Notes: generated by a model not told the origin, from the letters alone. A stretch of DNA of 64,000 nucleotides from Sphingomonadales bacterium (GCA_016704425.1 JADJAC010000010.1:179501-243500), one strand, 5' to 3'. Shown: positions 28,079 through 37,230, numbered from the stretch's first letter. Translations and numbers: made by a program.

Positions 28079-28791
28079 CCGCTTGCCGGACCGCCAGCTT
28101 CGGCATCGAGCATCGCCAACGCGTCTTTCAGTTCCGTCTTGAACCGCGCCGCAACGCCGGCCTGCACAGCGAGGCTGTTCCTGCTGAAATAGGCAAGATT
28201 CCCGTCGGGCTTGCGGCGCCCACGTTCGGCATAAAGCGCAATCAGCATCGCCCGGTCATGCGCAGGCTCGGCGTTCATGACGCGCACGACAATGGGCGTA
28301 AGCGGACCGTGCTGGACCGCGGTCGACCACACGGCATCCCGCACGGCGTTGCTCCAGCGATCGAGATCGACACCCGTGGCCTGGCGTACATGGGCAATCT
28401 GAACGTCGTAATGCGTACGCCTGATGAAGGCATGCTGCGCCAACTGAAAGACCTCGGGTTCCCGGGCCGCAATGCTTTTCCAAATGCGCGAGAAGGCGGG
28501 CGTGCCCGACTTGGTCAGTCCGAATTCCGATACCCAGCGATGCCCTTCTTTGCCAAGGAACTCCTCTGGTCGGCCAAGCTTCGAAGCAAGCTGATAACTG
28601 CCGTAGGAAATGCCCCCCGCATCGCCTCGCCCGGACGAAACGGTTCCCGGACCTCTGCCCGACGTTTCATAGCGCGCGGAAAGCGCACCCAGTTCATGGT
28701 CGGTTCCCGATTTGGTCATCGCTTTGCCCAGGGACGACATGCCCGCCACAGCATTACGCCATTCATGCGACTTTGGATGCGACAAGCGCAT
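28075..28791 (-). CDS. Lysozyme/chitosanase-like (VgrG-3-type) protein
   Basis: This 238-residue protein has a putative glycan-hydrolase domain: ARYETSGRGPGT...GRGDAGGISYGSYQLASK, then FSRIWKSIAAREPEVFQLAQHAFIRRTHYD and AVWSTAVQHG. This layout resembles the GH46-like lysozyme domain of VgrG-3-type effectors, where the Glu (E42) and Asp (D57) of this segment would be catalytic (inference). No signal peptide is visible. It is a clear paralogue of the gene at 36268. The ATG at 28791 has a GGAG site; a longer frame would overlap nadA. It is divergent from nadA and converges on the MBL gene. Confidence 0.65.
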   Translation of the reverse strand: MRLSHPKSHEWRNAVAGMSSLGKAMTKSGTDHELGALSARYETSGRGPGTVSSGRGDAGGISYGSYQLASKLGRPEEFLGKEGHRWVSEFGLTKSGTPAFSRIWKSIAAREPEVFQLAQHAFIRRTHYDVQIAHVRQATGVDLDRWSNAVRDAVWSTAVQHGPLTPIVVRVMNAEPAHDRAMLIALYAERGRRKPDGNLAYFSRNSLAVQAGVAARFKTELKDALAMLDAEAGGPASG

Positions 28792-28871
28792 CTTCTCCAC
28801 CGACCAGACAGTTTTGCTATGCCGCGCGCGGCTGCGGCGATAGAAGCGGACATGACTTGTGAGGAATTGAA

Positions 28872-29864
28872 ATGAGTGCCCATTCAGGAACATTGAGCGG
28901 CGCCGATCTGCGCGAGGAAATCAATCGTCTGCGCAAGGAGCGCAACGCCGTCATCCTCGCCCATTATTATCAGCGGCCAGAATTGCAGGACATTGCCGAT
29001 TTCGTTGGCGATTCGCTCGAACTCTCGCGCAAGGCACAGGCGACCGACGCGGACGTGATTGCATTTTGCGGTGTCAAATTCATGGCCGACACCGCAAAAA
29101 TCCTCTCGCCGGAAAAGATCGTTGTCCTTCCGGACCTCGATGCCGGATGCAGCCTGGAAGATTCCTGCCCGCCAGACAAGTTCAAGGCCTTCCGGGACGC
29201 ACATCCGGATCATATCGCGCTGACCTACATCAACTGCTCGACTGAAGTTAAGGCGCTCTCGGACATCATCGTGACCTCTTCGTCTGCAGAAACGATCCTT
29301 GCCGGCTTGCCGAAGGACCAGAAGATCATTTTTGGCCCCGACAAGCATCTTGGCGGCTATCTTGCGCGCAAGACAGGGCGGGACATGCTGCTCTGGCCGG
29401 GCGTATGCATCGTTCATGAGGCGTTTTCGGAAACAGAACTGATCAAGCTGAAAGCCCAATATCCGGGCACCCCCGTCGCGGCGCACCCCGAATGCCCCGC
29501 GCACATCATCGATCATGCCGATTATGTCGGCTCGACCAGCGGCATTCTGAATTATGCCAAGACCATGCCCGGAGACACGCTGATCGTCGCGACCGAGCCG
29601 CACATCATCCACCAGATGGAACTGGCGATGCCGGACAAGACCTTCATCGGTGCACCCGGCGCGGACGGCAACTGCAATTGCAACATCTGCCCCTATATGG
29701 CGCTCAACACGATGGAGAAGCTCTATGTCGCGCTCCGCGACCTTGAGCCCCGGATCGAGATTGAGGAAGGCCTGCGACTGGCAGCGAAAAAGTCGCTCGA
29801 CCGGATGATGGAGATGGCGAGCGGGACTGTTGGGCAGGGGGATCTGGGGGCTCGCCAAGGCTGA
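28872..29864 (+). CDS. nadA: Quinolinate synthase
   Basis: This 330-residue [4Fe-4S] enzyme condenses iminoaspartate and dihydroxyacetone phosphate to quinolinate in de novo NAD synthesis. Expected cluster and active-site elements are present: AHYYQRPELQDIADFVGDSLELSR, FCGVKFMADTAKIL, MPDKTFIGAPG and the C-terminal CNCNICPYMALNTMEKL. Its stop abuts the nadC start with no gap, forming nadA-nadC. No nadB is in the window. Confidence 0.95.
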   Translation: MSAHSGTLSGADLREEINRLRKERNAVILAHYYQRPELQDIADFVGDSLELSRKAQATDADVIAFCGVKFMADTAKILSPEKIVVLPDLDAGCSLEDSCPPDKFKAFRDAHPDHIALTYINCSTEVKALSDIIVTSSSAETILAGLPKDQKIIFGPDKHLGGYLARKTGRDMLLWPGVCIVHEAFSETELIKLKAQYPGTPVAAHPECPAHIIDHADYVGSTSGILNYAKTMPGDTLIVATEPHIIHQMELAMPDKTFIGAPGADGNCNCNICPYMALNTMEKLYVALRDLEPRIEIEEGLRLAAKKSLDRMMEMASGTVGQGDLGARQG

Positions 29865-30716
29865 ATGACTTTCGATCTCCCCCAATTCGATCTCAATGCA
29901 TTCGTCCGGGACACGCTGGCCGAAGATCTCGGGCCAACGGGTCGCGATGTCACTTCGGAATCTGTCATTCCGGCCGAGGCGCGGTTCACGGGTATGATGG
30001 ACAGCCGCGACCCGATCATTGTCGCTGGTTTACCGATTGCTGCGGCTTTTTTCCGGAGCCTGGATCCCGCAATGGAGATTGTTGTGCTGATCGAAGAAGG
30101 CTCGGCGGCTCCGGCCGGCACGGACCTCATGCGTTTGTCCGGCAAGGCGCGGGCCATGCTGACGGCAGAGCGTTCGGCGCTCAACACGGTCCAGCATCTC
30201 TCGGGGATTGCAACAATGACGCGCAAATATGTCGAGGCCATTGCGGGAACCGGCTGCACGCTGCTTGACACACGCAAGACCATCCCTGGGCTGCGCACGC
30301 TGGAAAAATATGCGACGCGGATGGGCGGCGCGACCAACCACCGGATGGGTCTTTGGGACGCGGCAATGATCAAGGACAATCATGTCGCGGTGGCGGGTGG
30401 TGTAGCCGAAGCGGTACGCCGCGCGAAGGATAGCGGCATCGAACGGATCATTCTTGAAGTGGACAGAATATCCCAGATCGAGCCCGGACTTGCGGCAGGC
30501 GCGACCCACCTGCTGCTCGACAATATGGACGCCGCCACCCTCAGGGAGGCCGTTGCGGTGGTTGCGGGGCGCGTCCCGACCGAAGCCTCGGGCGGCGTCA
30601 CACTTGAGACGATCCGTGCGAAGGCAGAAACGGGCGTGACGTACATCTCGGTCGGACGGCTGACGCAATCGGCGCCAGCCGCAGACATCGGGCTCGATTT
30701 TTCAATCGGTTCATGA
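29865..30716 (+). CDS. nadC: Nicotinate-nucleotide diphosphorylase (carboxylating)
   Basis: This 283-residue quinolinate phosphoribosyltransferase turns quinolinate and PRPP into nicotinate mononucleotide. It shows TAERSALNTVQHLSGIAT, DTRKTIPGLRTLEKYA, NHRMGLWDAAMIKDNH and the C-terminal EASGGVTLETIRAKAETGVTYISVG. It starts on the base after the nadA stop. It overlaps the next gene by four bases (ATGA), so the RNase T2 gene may be co-translated. Confidence 0.95.
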   Translation: MTFDLPQFDLNAFVRDTLAEDLGPTGRDVTSESVIPAEARFTGMMDSRDPIIVAGLPIAAAFFRSLDPAMEIVVLIEEGSAAPAGTDLMRLSGKARAMLTAERSALNTVQHLSGIATMTRKYVEAIAGTGCTLLDTRKTIPGLRTLEKYATRMGGATNHRMGLWDAAMIKDNHVAVAGGVAEAVRRAKDSGIERIILEVDRISQIEPGLAAGATHLLLDNMDAATLREAVAVVAGRVPTEASGGVTLETIRAKAETGVTYISVGRLTQSAPAADIGLDFSIGS

Positions 30717-31444
30717 AGGGGCCCCGGACTATGGCAAGAAACTGGATGCGGGGATTGGCATTGCTCGCGGGCGGGCTGTGTTTCCCGGCGCTGGCAGTGG
30801 CGCAGAACCAATGCGTCATTCCGCAGAGCTTTCCAAAAAGCTGGGCCATTCTCCCGCCGCAAGGGGAGATCGTAAACACGCCTCTGACCGGCTATATCCT
30901 TGCGCTTTCCTGGTCGCCGCAATTTTGCAAGGAGCGAGGCGACGACAAGAAAAATGCAGCGCAGTGCAAGGGTCCGGGGAAATTCGGCTTTGTTCTTCAC
31001 GGCCTTTGGCCCGATGGCGCAGGGCTGAATGACCCCAAATGGTGCAAGCGGGTTTCGCCAGTTTCGGCTGCAGTGCTGAAACAGAATTTCTGCGCGACGC
31101 CCTCGGCCGGGCTCATGCAGTATGAATGGGCAAAGCACGGAAGCTGCGTTGAAAGCGATGCCGAACGCTATTTTGCCGCAGCAAACCGGCAATACACCAG
31201 ACTTCGCTTTCCGGATATGGAGGCGCTTTCCCGTTCTCAAACGGACGTCGGCACCTTCACCACCGCTTTTGTCGCTGCCAATCCCGGGCTCTCTGCCGAC
31301 ATGGTGCGGGTGGACGTCACAATTCTGGGATGGTTGAAGGAAGTACGATTGTGCCTTGGCAAGGACTACAGTCCTGTCAGCTGTCCGCGCGATATCAGTG
31401 GCGAAGGTGCCGATACCAGACTCCGAATCTGGCCAGCCCGTTGA
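30713..31444 (+). CDS. Ribonuclease T2 family protein
   Basis: This 243-residue exported endoribonuclease of the T2 family acts on single-stranded RNA via cyclic phosphates. Both catalytic segments are present: FVLHGLWPDG (CAS I) and YEWAKHGSCV (CAS II), each with its histidine. Several cysteines suggest disulfides in the periplasm. A signal peptide (WMRGLALLAGGLCFPALAVAQ) fits better from the inner ATG at 30731, though the first ATG overlaps the nadC stop. Probably scavenges periplasmic RNA. Confidence 0.92.
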   Translation: MKGPRTMARNWMRGLALLAGGLCFPALAVAQNQCVIPQSFPKSWAILPPQGEIVNTPLTGYILALSWSPQFCKERGDDKKNAAQCKGPGKFGFVLHGLWPDGAGLNDPKWCKRVSPVSAAVLKQNFCATPSAGLMQYEWAKHGSCVESDAERYFAAANRQYTRLRFPDMEALSRSQTDVGTFTTAFVAANPGLSADMVRVDVTILGWLKEVRLCLGKDYSPVSCPRDISGEGADTRLRIWPAR

Positions 31445-31445
31445 T

Positions 31446-31871
31446 CTAGCGATCTATGACGGCCGTGCCGGGATGGTGTCGGTCAAGATGCCTCTTGATG
31501 ATCCTGAGGTTGCGCGTGTTCGATCGGAAGAAGAAATCCGGCACCGCGCCCACAAAGGGAATCGCGCCGAGCAGAGCATCAAAGCCGATGTTGCCCGCCA
31601 TACGGACCAGGGTCGATTTCGGCATGCCGAGATTGCGCGCCTCCCAGGCAAGGTAGCTGCCCATTGCCGCTGCGATGACGCTGCCCCCAACCGGAATCAG
31701 GTCAAGCAGGACATCGAGACCGACCCGTTGCTTCGTACCCGGGATCACCATCACGCCTTCGAGCAGTTTTTCCATCGCTTCAATGCGCCGGCGCACAGCC
31801 ATGGGATGTGTCCCGCCAAATTCCCCGGCACGCGCATTGAGGCGGTCAATCGTCTCTGGTCCGATCGGCAT
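31446..31871 (-). CDS. DUF4112 membrane protein
   Basis: This 141-residue protein fits DUF4112, a family of unknown function. It has the repeated pattern LDVLLDLIPVGGSVIAAAMGSYLAWEARNLGMPKSTLVRMAGNIGFDALLGAIPFVGAVPDFFFRSNTRNLRIIKRHL, in which two LxDxxxGxIPxxG-like hydrophobic loops probably insert in the membrane. It is convergent with the RNase T2 gene and 54 bases downstream of the solute-binding protein gene on the same strand. Confidence 0.88.
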   Translation of the reverse strand: MPIGPETIDRLNARAGEFGGTHPMAVRRRIEAMEKLLEGVMVIPGTKQRVGLDVLLDLIPVGGSVIAAAMGSYLAWEARNLGMPKSTLVRMAGNIGFDALLGAIPFVGAVPDFFFRSNTRNLRIIKRHLDRHHPGTAVIDR

Positions 31872-31925
31872 GAAACATGCTCCTTTGCCAACGCATATAG
31901 GTGGGCGTTCGCGCGTTACCAGTGG

Positions 31926-33377
31926 TCACCTCTGCACTGGGCGCAAATGCCGCAGCGGGTGAATGGCAAAGGCGCTGGCTCGCCATCCGGTCAACTGGGG
32001 CCCAACCAGCGACCAGCGCAGTGGCAAGGCAATTGGCAGATAGGGCTGGTTCGACGCGAAGGCCGCGTCAGCCTCAGCAATTGCGGCCGCGCGATCATCC
32101 TGCGTCGTTGCCGATCCCACGGCGCCAAGTGCCGCCTCTCCGGCCGGGGAACAGGGCATCTTGTGCGAACAGGACACGCGAGAAAGATACCACATCGCAC
32201 TCGATTGGGGGGCAACTTCATCGATCAGGCGCAGATCGGCAGACTCATTCTTTCCAACAAGGCGGGTTCGCACGCCGATCCGGCGCCAGTCGTCTGCCAA
32301 GGCAGCAAACAGGAGCCGCGACGTCGCACCTTCGGGCAATGCGACGCGGATCTCCGGCAGGCCAGGACGGGCCGACACATAGCTGCGCGCGCGCGCGATC
32401 CGGTCCTCCAGCGAAAGCTGGACCCATGCAAGCGCCGCGGGCGGCGCTGCACTGTCGAGCTGGGCGGGAAGCAGCGACAGAACCGGCTTCCATTTCGAAA
32501 CGCCAAAAAGCTGGACAATCCTGTCACGGTTGATTGACATGGCAAGGGCGCGGCGCACCTCGACATCGGACAGGGCCTTGCTGTCCGAGGCCACGGCAAG
32601 GCCAAACAGGCCATAGGCTGGATCGAGCTGAAACTGGCTCGATGCCGGACGCGCGGCACGCACGAGTGCCAGATCCGCAAAACTCCCGCCCGTCACCAGT
32701 GCGATTTCCTGTGCCGAAAACCGGGCGATGCCCATGCTGGCCTTTTCGCTGCGCACACGGACGTCATCGCGTTCCTGCTCGTCCGGGGTCTGGAGTTCGA
32801 CGGGATCGGTCACAGGGCGCAAGCGCGTGACGCCGTTACGCATCGAATGGATCCGATAGGGCCCACTGCCAAGAGTCGGGCTGGTCTTGAAGATTGCGAG
32901 CTCCGGCTGGGCCAACAGCTGGAGAAAGTCGGGCTGCGGCACCTTGAGCCGGATTTCGATCACTTGCCCGGTCATCCCGACGATTCGATCCACGCCCGAC
33001 AGCATCGGCTTGAGCGGATTTCGGCTGGACGGGGCAATCGCCGAACGGAGCCTTGCAGCCACTTCGGCACTGGTGACAGGCTGACCGTCCGCCCAATGCG
33101 TGCGCCGGATGCGAAAGATGATGCTCAGGCCGTCATCGGTCATGATCCAGCGTTCAGCCAGCGCCGGCTCGATCTGGCCATCGGCATCGAATGCCACCAG
33201 CCCTTGGGCCGTCGCGCCCAACATCAATGCTTCATTACCACTGATCGGCCCGCGATTGGGATCTGCAAGGGACAATTTCGAGCCAATCACGCTCATCGTC
33301 ACGGGGAGCTTGTCGCTGGCATTGGAGCAGGCCGCGACTGCCAGAGCGACGGGAATGAGAATGAGGTTTGTCCGCAT
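31926..33377 (-). CDS. Family 5 solute-binding lipoprotein (peptide/nickel type)
   Basis: This 483-residue ABC solute-binding protein of the DppA/OppA family has a lipoprotein signal (MRTNLILIPVALAVAACSNA, lipobox VAAC). The mature part shows family features: EALMLGATAQGLVAFDADGQIEPALAERWIMTDDGLSIIFRIR, the TSAEVAARL segment and ALAMSINRDRIV. No permease or ATPase gene is adjacent, so it is an orphan subunit and could serve another role, such as peptidoglycan-peptide or signal binding. The ATG at 33377 is preferred over an upstream TTG. Confidence 0.8.
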   Translation of the reverse strand: MRTNLILIPVALAVAACSNASDKLPVTMSVIGSKLSLADPNRGPISGNEALMLGATAQGLVAFDADGQIEPALAERWIMTDDGLSIIFRIRRTHWADGQPVTSAEVAARLRSAIAPSSRNPLKPMLSGVDRIVGMTGQVIEIRLKVPQPDFLQLLAQPELAIFKTSPTLGSGPYRIHSMRNGVTRLRPVTDPVELQTPDEQERDDVRVRSEKASMGIARFSAQEIALVTGGSFADLALVRAARPASSQFQLDPAYGLFGLAVASDSKALSDVEVRRALAMSINRDRIVQLFGVSKWKPVLSLLPAQLDSAAPPAALAWVQLSLEDRIARARSYVSARPGLPEIRVALPEGATSRLLFAALADDWRRIGVRTRLVGKNESADLRLIDEVAPQSSAMWYLSRVSCSHKMPCSPAGEAALGAVGSATTQDDRAAAIAEADAAFASNQPYLPIALPLRWSLVGPQLTGWRASAFAIHPLRHLRPVQR

Positions 33378-33454
33378 CAGGCTGTTCAATCCTCAGTGTC
33401 GCGCAATCGGGGCCATTATTGGTCGGAAGGTGCGATGACGCAAGCCAGCCGAAT

Positions 33455-33542
33455 TGGTGCGGACGGCGGGACTCGAACCCGCACTCTCATGAAGAGAAGC
33501 AGATTTTAAGTCTGCTGCGTCTACCGGTTTCGCCACGTCCGC
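33455..33542 (-). tRNA. tRNA-Leu (anticodon TAA)
   Basis: On the minus strand the sequence folds as a tRNA with GCGGACG/CGTCCGC acceptor arms, a long variable arm typical of Leu, anticodon loop CTTAAAA giving TAA, a GGTTCGAGTC T-loop, and an encoded CCA end. Length with CCA is 88 bases. Confidence 0.95.
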
Positions 33543-33617
33543 GAACATTGCCCCTCCAAAGAGCCATGCGCGCGACGCGTCAAGCAGGAAAGCCGGAGAG
33601 GGAACGTGTTTCCTGCC

Positions 33618-33896
33618 TCAGACGTTCAGGCGTTCGCGCATTTCCTTGCCGGGTTTGAAATAGGGAACGCGCTTGGGCTGAATGGCAACCGAGGCCCCGG
33701 TCCTCGGATTGCGGCCCGTGCGACCGTCTCGCGACCGCGTGGAAAAGGCACCAAAACCACGAAGCTCCACCCGACCACCGTCTGCAAGGCGCGCCGTGAT
33801 GGTGTCGAAAAAAACGGTGACGATCAAATCGAGTTCGCGCGCAGACAAACCCGGATTGGCATCGGACAGAAACGCAACAAGTTCGGAACGGATCAT
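33618..33896 (-). CDS. ihfB: Integration host factor beta subunit
   Basis: This 92-residue HU/IHF-fold protein bends DNA as a heterodimer with IhfA in recombination, replication and transcription control. The N-terminal helices ([33 protein letters not shown]) and the beta-arm core [32 protein letters not shown] are typical, with VELRGFG pointing to IhfB rather than HU. It follows rpsA on the same strand by 267 bases, the conserved rpsA-ihfB order of many proteobacteria. Confidence 0.93.
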   Translation of the reverse strand: MIRSELVAFLSDANPGLSARELDLIVTVFFDTITARLADGGRVELRGFGAFSTRSRDGRTGRNPRTGASVAIQPKRVPYFKPGKEMRERLNV

Positions 33897-34111
33897 GGTT
33901 TACCCCTCATGAGTCTTCGTTCGGCGAGACGCCCTCCGTTTGAGAAACGCCACAACTATTCAACGATCTTATTATTCCTGATCATTTGTTGACCAGAGCG
34001 CCCTCGCTGTAAAATGGCGATAAACGCAGCCGACGCAAGTGATTATGGTGAAATCCGAGCTATTTACACTCAAATCGACACAAAGAGTGTCCAATCAGGC
34101 GTGACACGGCC

Positions 34112-34151
34112 GCCGCCCTGCACTTTCGCAAACGATGCTGTGCAAGGCGGC
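34112..34151. repeat. Long hairpin downstream of rpsA
   Basis: Twelve-base arms (GCCGCCCTGCAC at 34112, GTGCAAGGCGGC at 34140) pair with one G-T wobble around a 16-base loop. They lie 13 bases past the rpsA stop. There is no T-run, so it may be a processing or stability element rather than a classical terminator. Confidence 0.45.
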
Positions 34152-34163
34152 GCGCGCGATGTC

Positions 34164-35882
34164 TTACTTCTTGCTGTCGCGAGCCTTGAGCGCTTCGCCC
34201 AGAATATCGCCAAGCGATGCGCCCGAGTCGGACGAACCATATTGCGCAACAGCCTGCTTTTCTTCGGCAAGCTGCATGGCCTTGATCGAGAAGTTCGGCT
34301 TCTTCGAACGATCGAAACCGATCACCATCGCGTCGAACTTCTGGCCAACCTGGAAACGGTCCGGGCGCTGTTCGTCGCGGTCGCGGCCAAGGTCGGTGCG
34401 CTTGATGAAGCCGGTTGCTCCGTCTTCACCGGCCTGCACTTCGAGGCCGCCATCGCGGACTTCGAGCACCGTCACGGTCGTGATGGCATTCTTGGCAAGG
34501 CCGCCCGATGACGAAGCGGCAGCGCCGCCAACGGCGGGCGCACCCTTTTCAAGCTGCTTGATGCCAAGCGAGATCCGTTCCTTCTCCACATCGATGTCAA
34601 GCACGACAGCCGTGACGGTTTCGCCCTTGCGATGCAGCGCGAGAGCTTCCTCGCCCGAAATGCCCCACGCAATGTCCGACATGTGAACCATGCCATCGAC
34701 ATCGCCTTCGAGGCCGATGAAGAGGCCGAACTCGGTCGCGTTCTTGACTTCGCCCTCGATCTGGCTGCCAACCGGGTGTTCCGCCGCAAAGGCTTCCCAC
34801 GGATTGTTGATCGCCTGCTTGAGGCCCAGAGAAATGCGGCGCTTTTCGGTATCGACCTCGAGGACGATGACGTCGACTTCCTGGCTGGTCGAAACGATCT
34901 TGCCAGGGTGAACGTTCTTCTTGGTCCAGCTCATTTCGGACACATGGACCAGGCCTTCGATGCCCGGCTCGAGTTCCACAAAGGCACCATATTCGGTGAT
35001 GTTCGTGACCCGGCCCGAAAGTTTCGCGCCGATCGGATAGGTCGCAACCGCCGCTTCCCACGGATCGCTTTCGAGCTGCTTCATGCCAAGCGAGATGCGC
35101 TGCGTGTCCTTGTTGATGCGGATGATCTGCACCTTGACCGTATCGCCAATGTTGATGACTTCGGACGGATGGCCGACGCGCTTGTAGCTCATGTCAGTCA
35201 CATGGAGCAGACCGTCGATGCCGCCGAGGTCAACGAACGCGCCATAGTCCGTGATGTTCTTGACAATGCCGTCGATCACCTGGCCCTCGGCCAGCGTCGA
35301 GATCAGGCCGGTGCGGGCTTCCGCGCGGGTTTCTTCAAGGATCGCGCGGCGCGAGACGACAATGTTGCCGCGCTTGCGGTCCATCTTGAGGATCTGGAAT
35401 GGCTGCGGAATGTCCATCAGCGGGGTGACGTCGCGCACCGGACGGATATCGACCTGTGAGCCGGGGAGGAACGCAACGGCGCCCGAAAGGTCGACCGTAA
35501 AGCCACCCTTCACGCGGCCGAAGATGACGCCTTCGACGCGGCTGGACTTGGTGAATTCGGTTTCAAGGGCATCCCAAGCCGCTTCGCGACGCGCGCGGTC
35601 GCGGCTCAGCATCGCTTCGCCGTTCACATTTTCGACGCGGTCGACATAGACTTCGACGGTATCGCCAACAGCGAGTTCGGCCTTCTGGCCGGGTGCCGCG
35701 AATTCACGCAGCGGAACGCGGCCTTCGCTCTTGAGGCCGACGTCAATGACAGCATGATCATTTTCGATTGCCGTCACGGTGCCCTTGACCACACGGCCTT
35801 CAAAGCCCTGATCTTCGCCACCGAGTGATTCGTTGAGGAGCGCTGCGAAATCGTCGCGCGTCGGATGTGCGGCTGTCGCCAT
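34164..35882 (-). CDS. rpsA: 30S ribosomal protein S1
   Basis: This 572-residue S1 binds mRNA on the small ribosomal subunit and helps start translation of structured messages. Six S1 RNA-binding motifs can be followed, with repeats of the form GxVxxxxxxGxFVxLxxGxxGLVHVSEMSW and RISLGxKQL. The start at 35882 (MATAAHPTRDDFAALLNESLGG) is the family N terminus; a continuing upstream frame to 36314 has no homology. In related genomes cmk lies directly upstream, but here the two are separated by an inserted cassette on the other strand. Confidence 0.96.
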   Translation of the reverse strand: MATAAHPTRDDFAALLNESLGGEDQGFEGRVVKGTVTAIENDHAVIDVGLKSEGRVPLREFAAPGQKAELAVGDTVEVYVDRVENVNGEAMLSRDRARREAAWDALETEFTKSSRVEGVIFGRVKGGFTVDLSGAVAFLPGSQVDIRPVRDVTPLMDIPQPFQILKMDRKRGNIVVSRRAILEETRAEARTGLISTLAEGQVIDGIVKNITDYGAFVDLGGIDGLLHVTDMSYKRVGHPSEVINIGDTVKVQIIRINKDTQRISLGMKQLESDPWEAAVATYPIGAKLSGRVTNITEYGAFVELEPGIEGLVHVSEMSWTKKNVHPGKIVSTSQEVDVIVLEVDTEKRRISLGLKQAINNPWEAFAAEHPVGSQIEGEVKNATEFGLFIGLEGDVDGMVHMSDIAWGISGEEALALHRKGETVTAVVLDIDVEKERISLGIKQLEKGAPAVGGAAASSSGGLAKNAITTVTVLEVRDGGLEVQAGEDGATGFIKRTDLGRDRDEQRPDRFQVGQKFDAMVIGFDRSKKPNFSIKAMQLAEEKQAVAQYGSSDSGASLGDILGEALKARDSKK

Positions 35883-36214
35883 AAAGTGAATTCCTAATTT
35901 AACAATTCCCGGCCGTCCGGTTGAATCCGGAGGTCTTTTGGCCGAACCGCCCCGCGGACCCCATGTCCGCACGGCATCCATCGGACGACAGGAACACGCG
36001 GGGGACGAGATCACCGGTGAGCGCTGGAAAGCGGTCAGGGCCGAAAACGGGCCACCGCGAGCGCAAACGCCCGCTGGACGGCGGCGCCTATAGTCAAAAC
36101 AGGGGGTTCGAGCAAGCCCCGCGTCTGACAGCCGGTTGGGCGTGTATTCGAACAGGGGCGGGATTTGCAGCCTTGATTCCGAAGGGATGAATATATCTCC
36201 TATTTGGTTTTCTA
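35883..36214. other. Divergent intergenic region between rpsA and the inserted cassette
   Basis: About 330 bases contain no convincing gene. The part next to rpsA has an AGGAATT ribosome-binding stretch and should contain the rpsA promoter and leader. The composition changes sharply near 36180, from GC-rich to AT-rich, which probably marks the left edge of the inserted lysozyme-like cassette. Confidence 0.5.
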
Positions 36215-36243
36215 TTGACTCCACATTATGTTCTGTATATGAT
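36215..36243 (+). promoter_or_regulatory. Sigma-70-type promoter of the lysozyme-like cassette
   Basis: TTGACT at 36215 and TATGAT at 36238 are separated by exactly 17 bases, close to the sigma-70 consensus and unlike the GC-rich surroundings. It lies 25 bases before the start of the cassette. GTTC-N7-GATC at 36230-36244 overlaps the -10 and is one base off the alphaproteobacterial SOS box. Confidence 0.6.
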
Positions 36244-36267
36244 CCTCTCGTTGAGTAGGAGTATACG

Positions 36268-37230
36268 ATGTTACAGAGGGCCGCCGGGACCGAAACAAAA
36301 TCTGCAGCGCGCAAGGCCTTTGCGCATTATCTGCGCACCGGGCAGAAGCTGCCCGAATCGGAATTTGAATCCAACAACTTGAAAATAGGGTTGAAATATA
36401 ATCACAACCATGATCCGCGAAGTGGGCAATTTACATTTTCTCCGGGAGGATCGGCTTCATTTGCGCGCGGCGGTAGTGGGTCTTCTGGGGGAAGCAATGG
36501 CAAGCTGCGAAGTCCGCTGCCAGCAAAGCCGCACGGGGCCTCAATACCCCGCTCTTCTCTGACTGGTACCGGAACGGTTAGGGTGAGAGTGGTTTCGGCA
36601 AAGCCTGGCCACCAGCCGATCCGATCGCGTGTGGACATTGATGAACGCGCCGCGAAATTCGAAGTGACGGCTAGGACTGATCCTGGAAGAATCGGGCGGA
36701 CAGCCGGAGACCGAGGCGGACCTTCATACGGGACATATCAGCTTTCCAGCAACAAAGGCACGTTGGGCGAATTCATCAAAAGCCCGGAGGCCGCGAGATT
36801 TTCTCCCGAGCTCAAGGGCTTGATAGAGACAAGCCCCGAGTTTGACAGGAAATGGAAGGAAATTGCAGCACGCGAACCCGATGCGTTTCAAAAGGCGCAG
36901 GCGGATTTTATCACGCGGACACATTATGACCTCCCGGTTACAAAAATTCTGGACGAAACCGGCTATGATGTGAACCGGGCCGGAGACTCGATCCCGAAAA
37001 CAGTCTATTCCACCAACGTGCAGCACGGCGCTTCGGGCGGCCGTCGCATCGTGGTCAAGGCCATCAGGGAAGCAGATGCGCGCTTCAAGCGATCCGATCC
37101 CCGCCACGACGCCGCAGTTATCAACAATATCTATGACGAGAGACCACGGGCATACGGAGAGACCGAGAGAAGATATGTTCAGGAACGCCTCGATGCCCTA
37201 CTGGAATTGGCGCGAGAGGCTCGGCAGTAA
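36268..37230 (+). CDS. Lysozyme/chitosanase-like (VgrG-3-type) enzyme, first gene of inserted cassette
   Basis: This 320-residue protein has an N-terminal region with YNHNHDPRSGQFTFSPGG (~44-61), a motif seen in other sphingomonad phage-like or cell-wall proteins, a Gly/Ser/Pro linker, and a C-terminal hydrolase-like domain (~128-310). The latter shows FEVTARTDPGRIGRTAGDRGG then PSYGTYQLSS, with E132 and D148 at the positions expected for catalysis in GH46-like lysozymes (inference). WKEIAAREPDAFQKAQADFI and STNVQHG repeat in the paralogue at 28075. No signal peptide is visible, so export may be by lysis or a dedicated system. It is followed by two LprI-like genes with 1- and 4-base overlaps. 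Confidence 0.7.
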   Translation: MLQRAAGTETKSAARKAFAHYLRTGQKLPESEFESNNLKIGLKYNHNHDPRSGQFTFSPGGSASFARGGSGSSGGSNGKLRSPLPAKPHGASIPRSSLTGTGTVRVRVVSAKPGHQPIRSRVDIDERAAKFEVTARTDPGRIGRTAGDRGGPSYGTYQLSSNKGTLGEFIKSPEAARFSPELKGLIETSPEFDRKWKEIAAREPDAFQKAQADFITRTHYDLPVTKILDETGYDVNRAGDSIPKTVYSTNVQHGASGGRRIVVKAIREADARFKRSDPRHDAAVINNIYDERPRAYGETERRYVQERLDALLELAREARQ

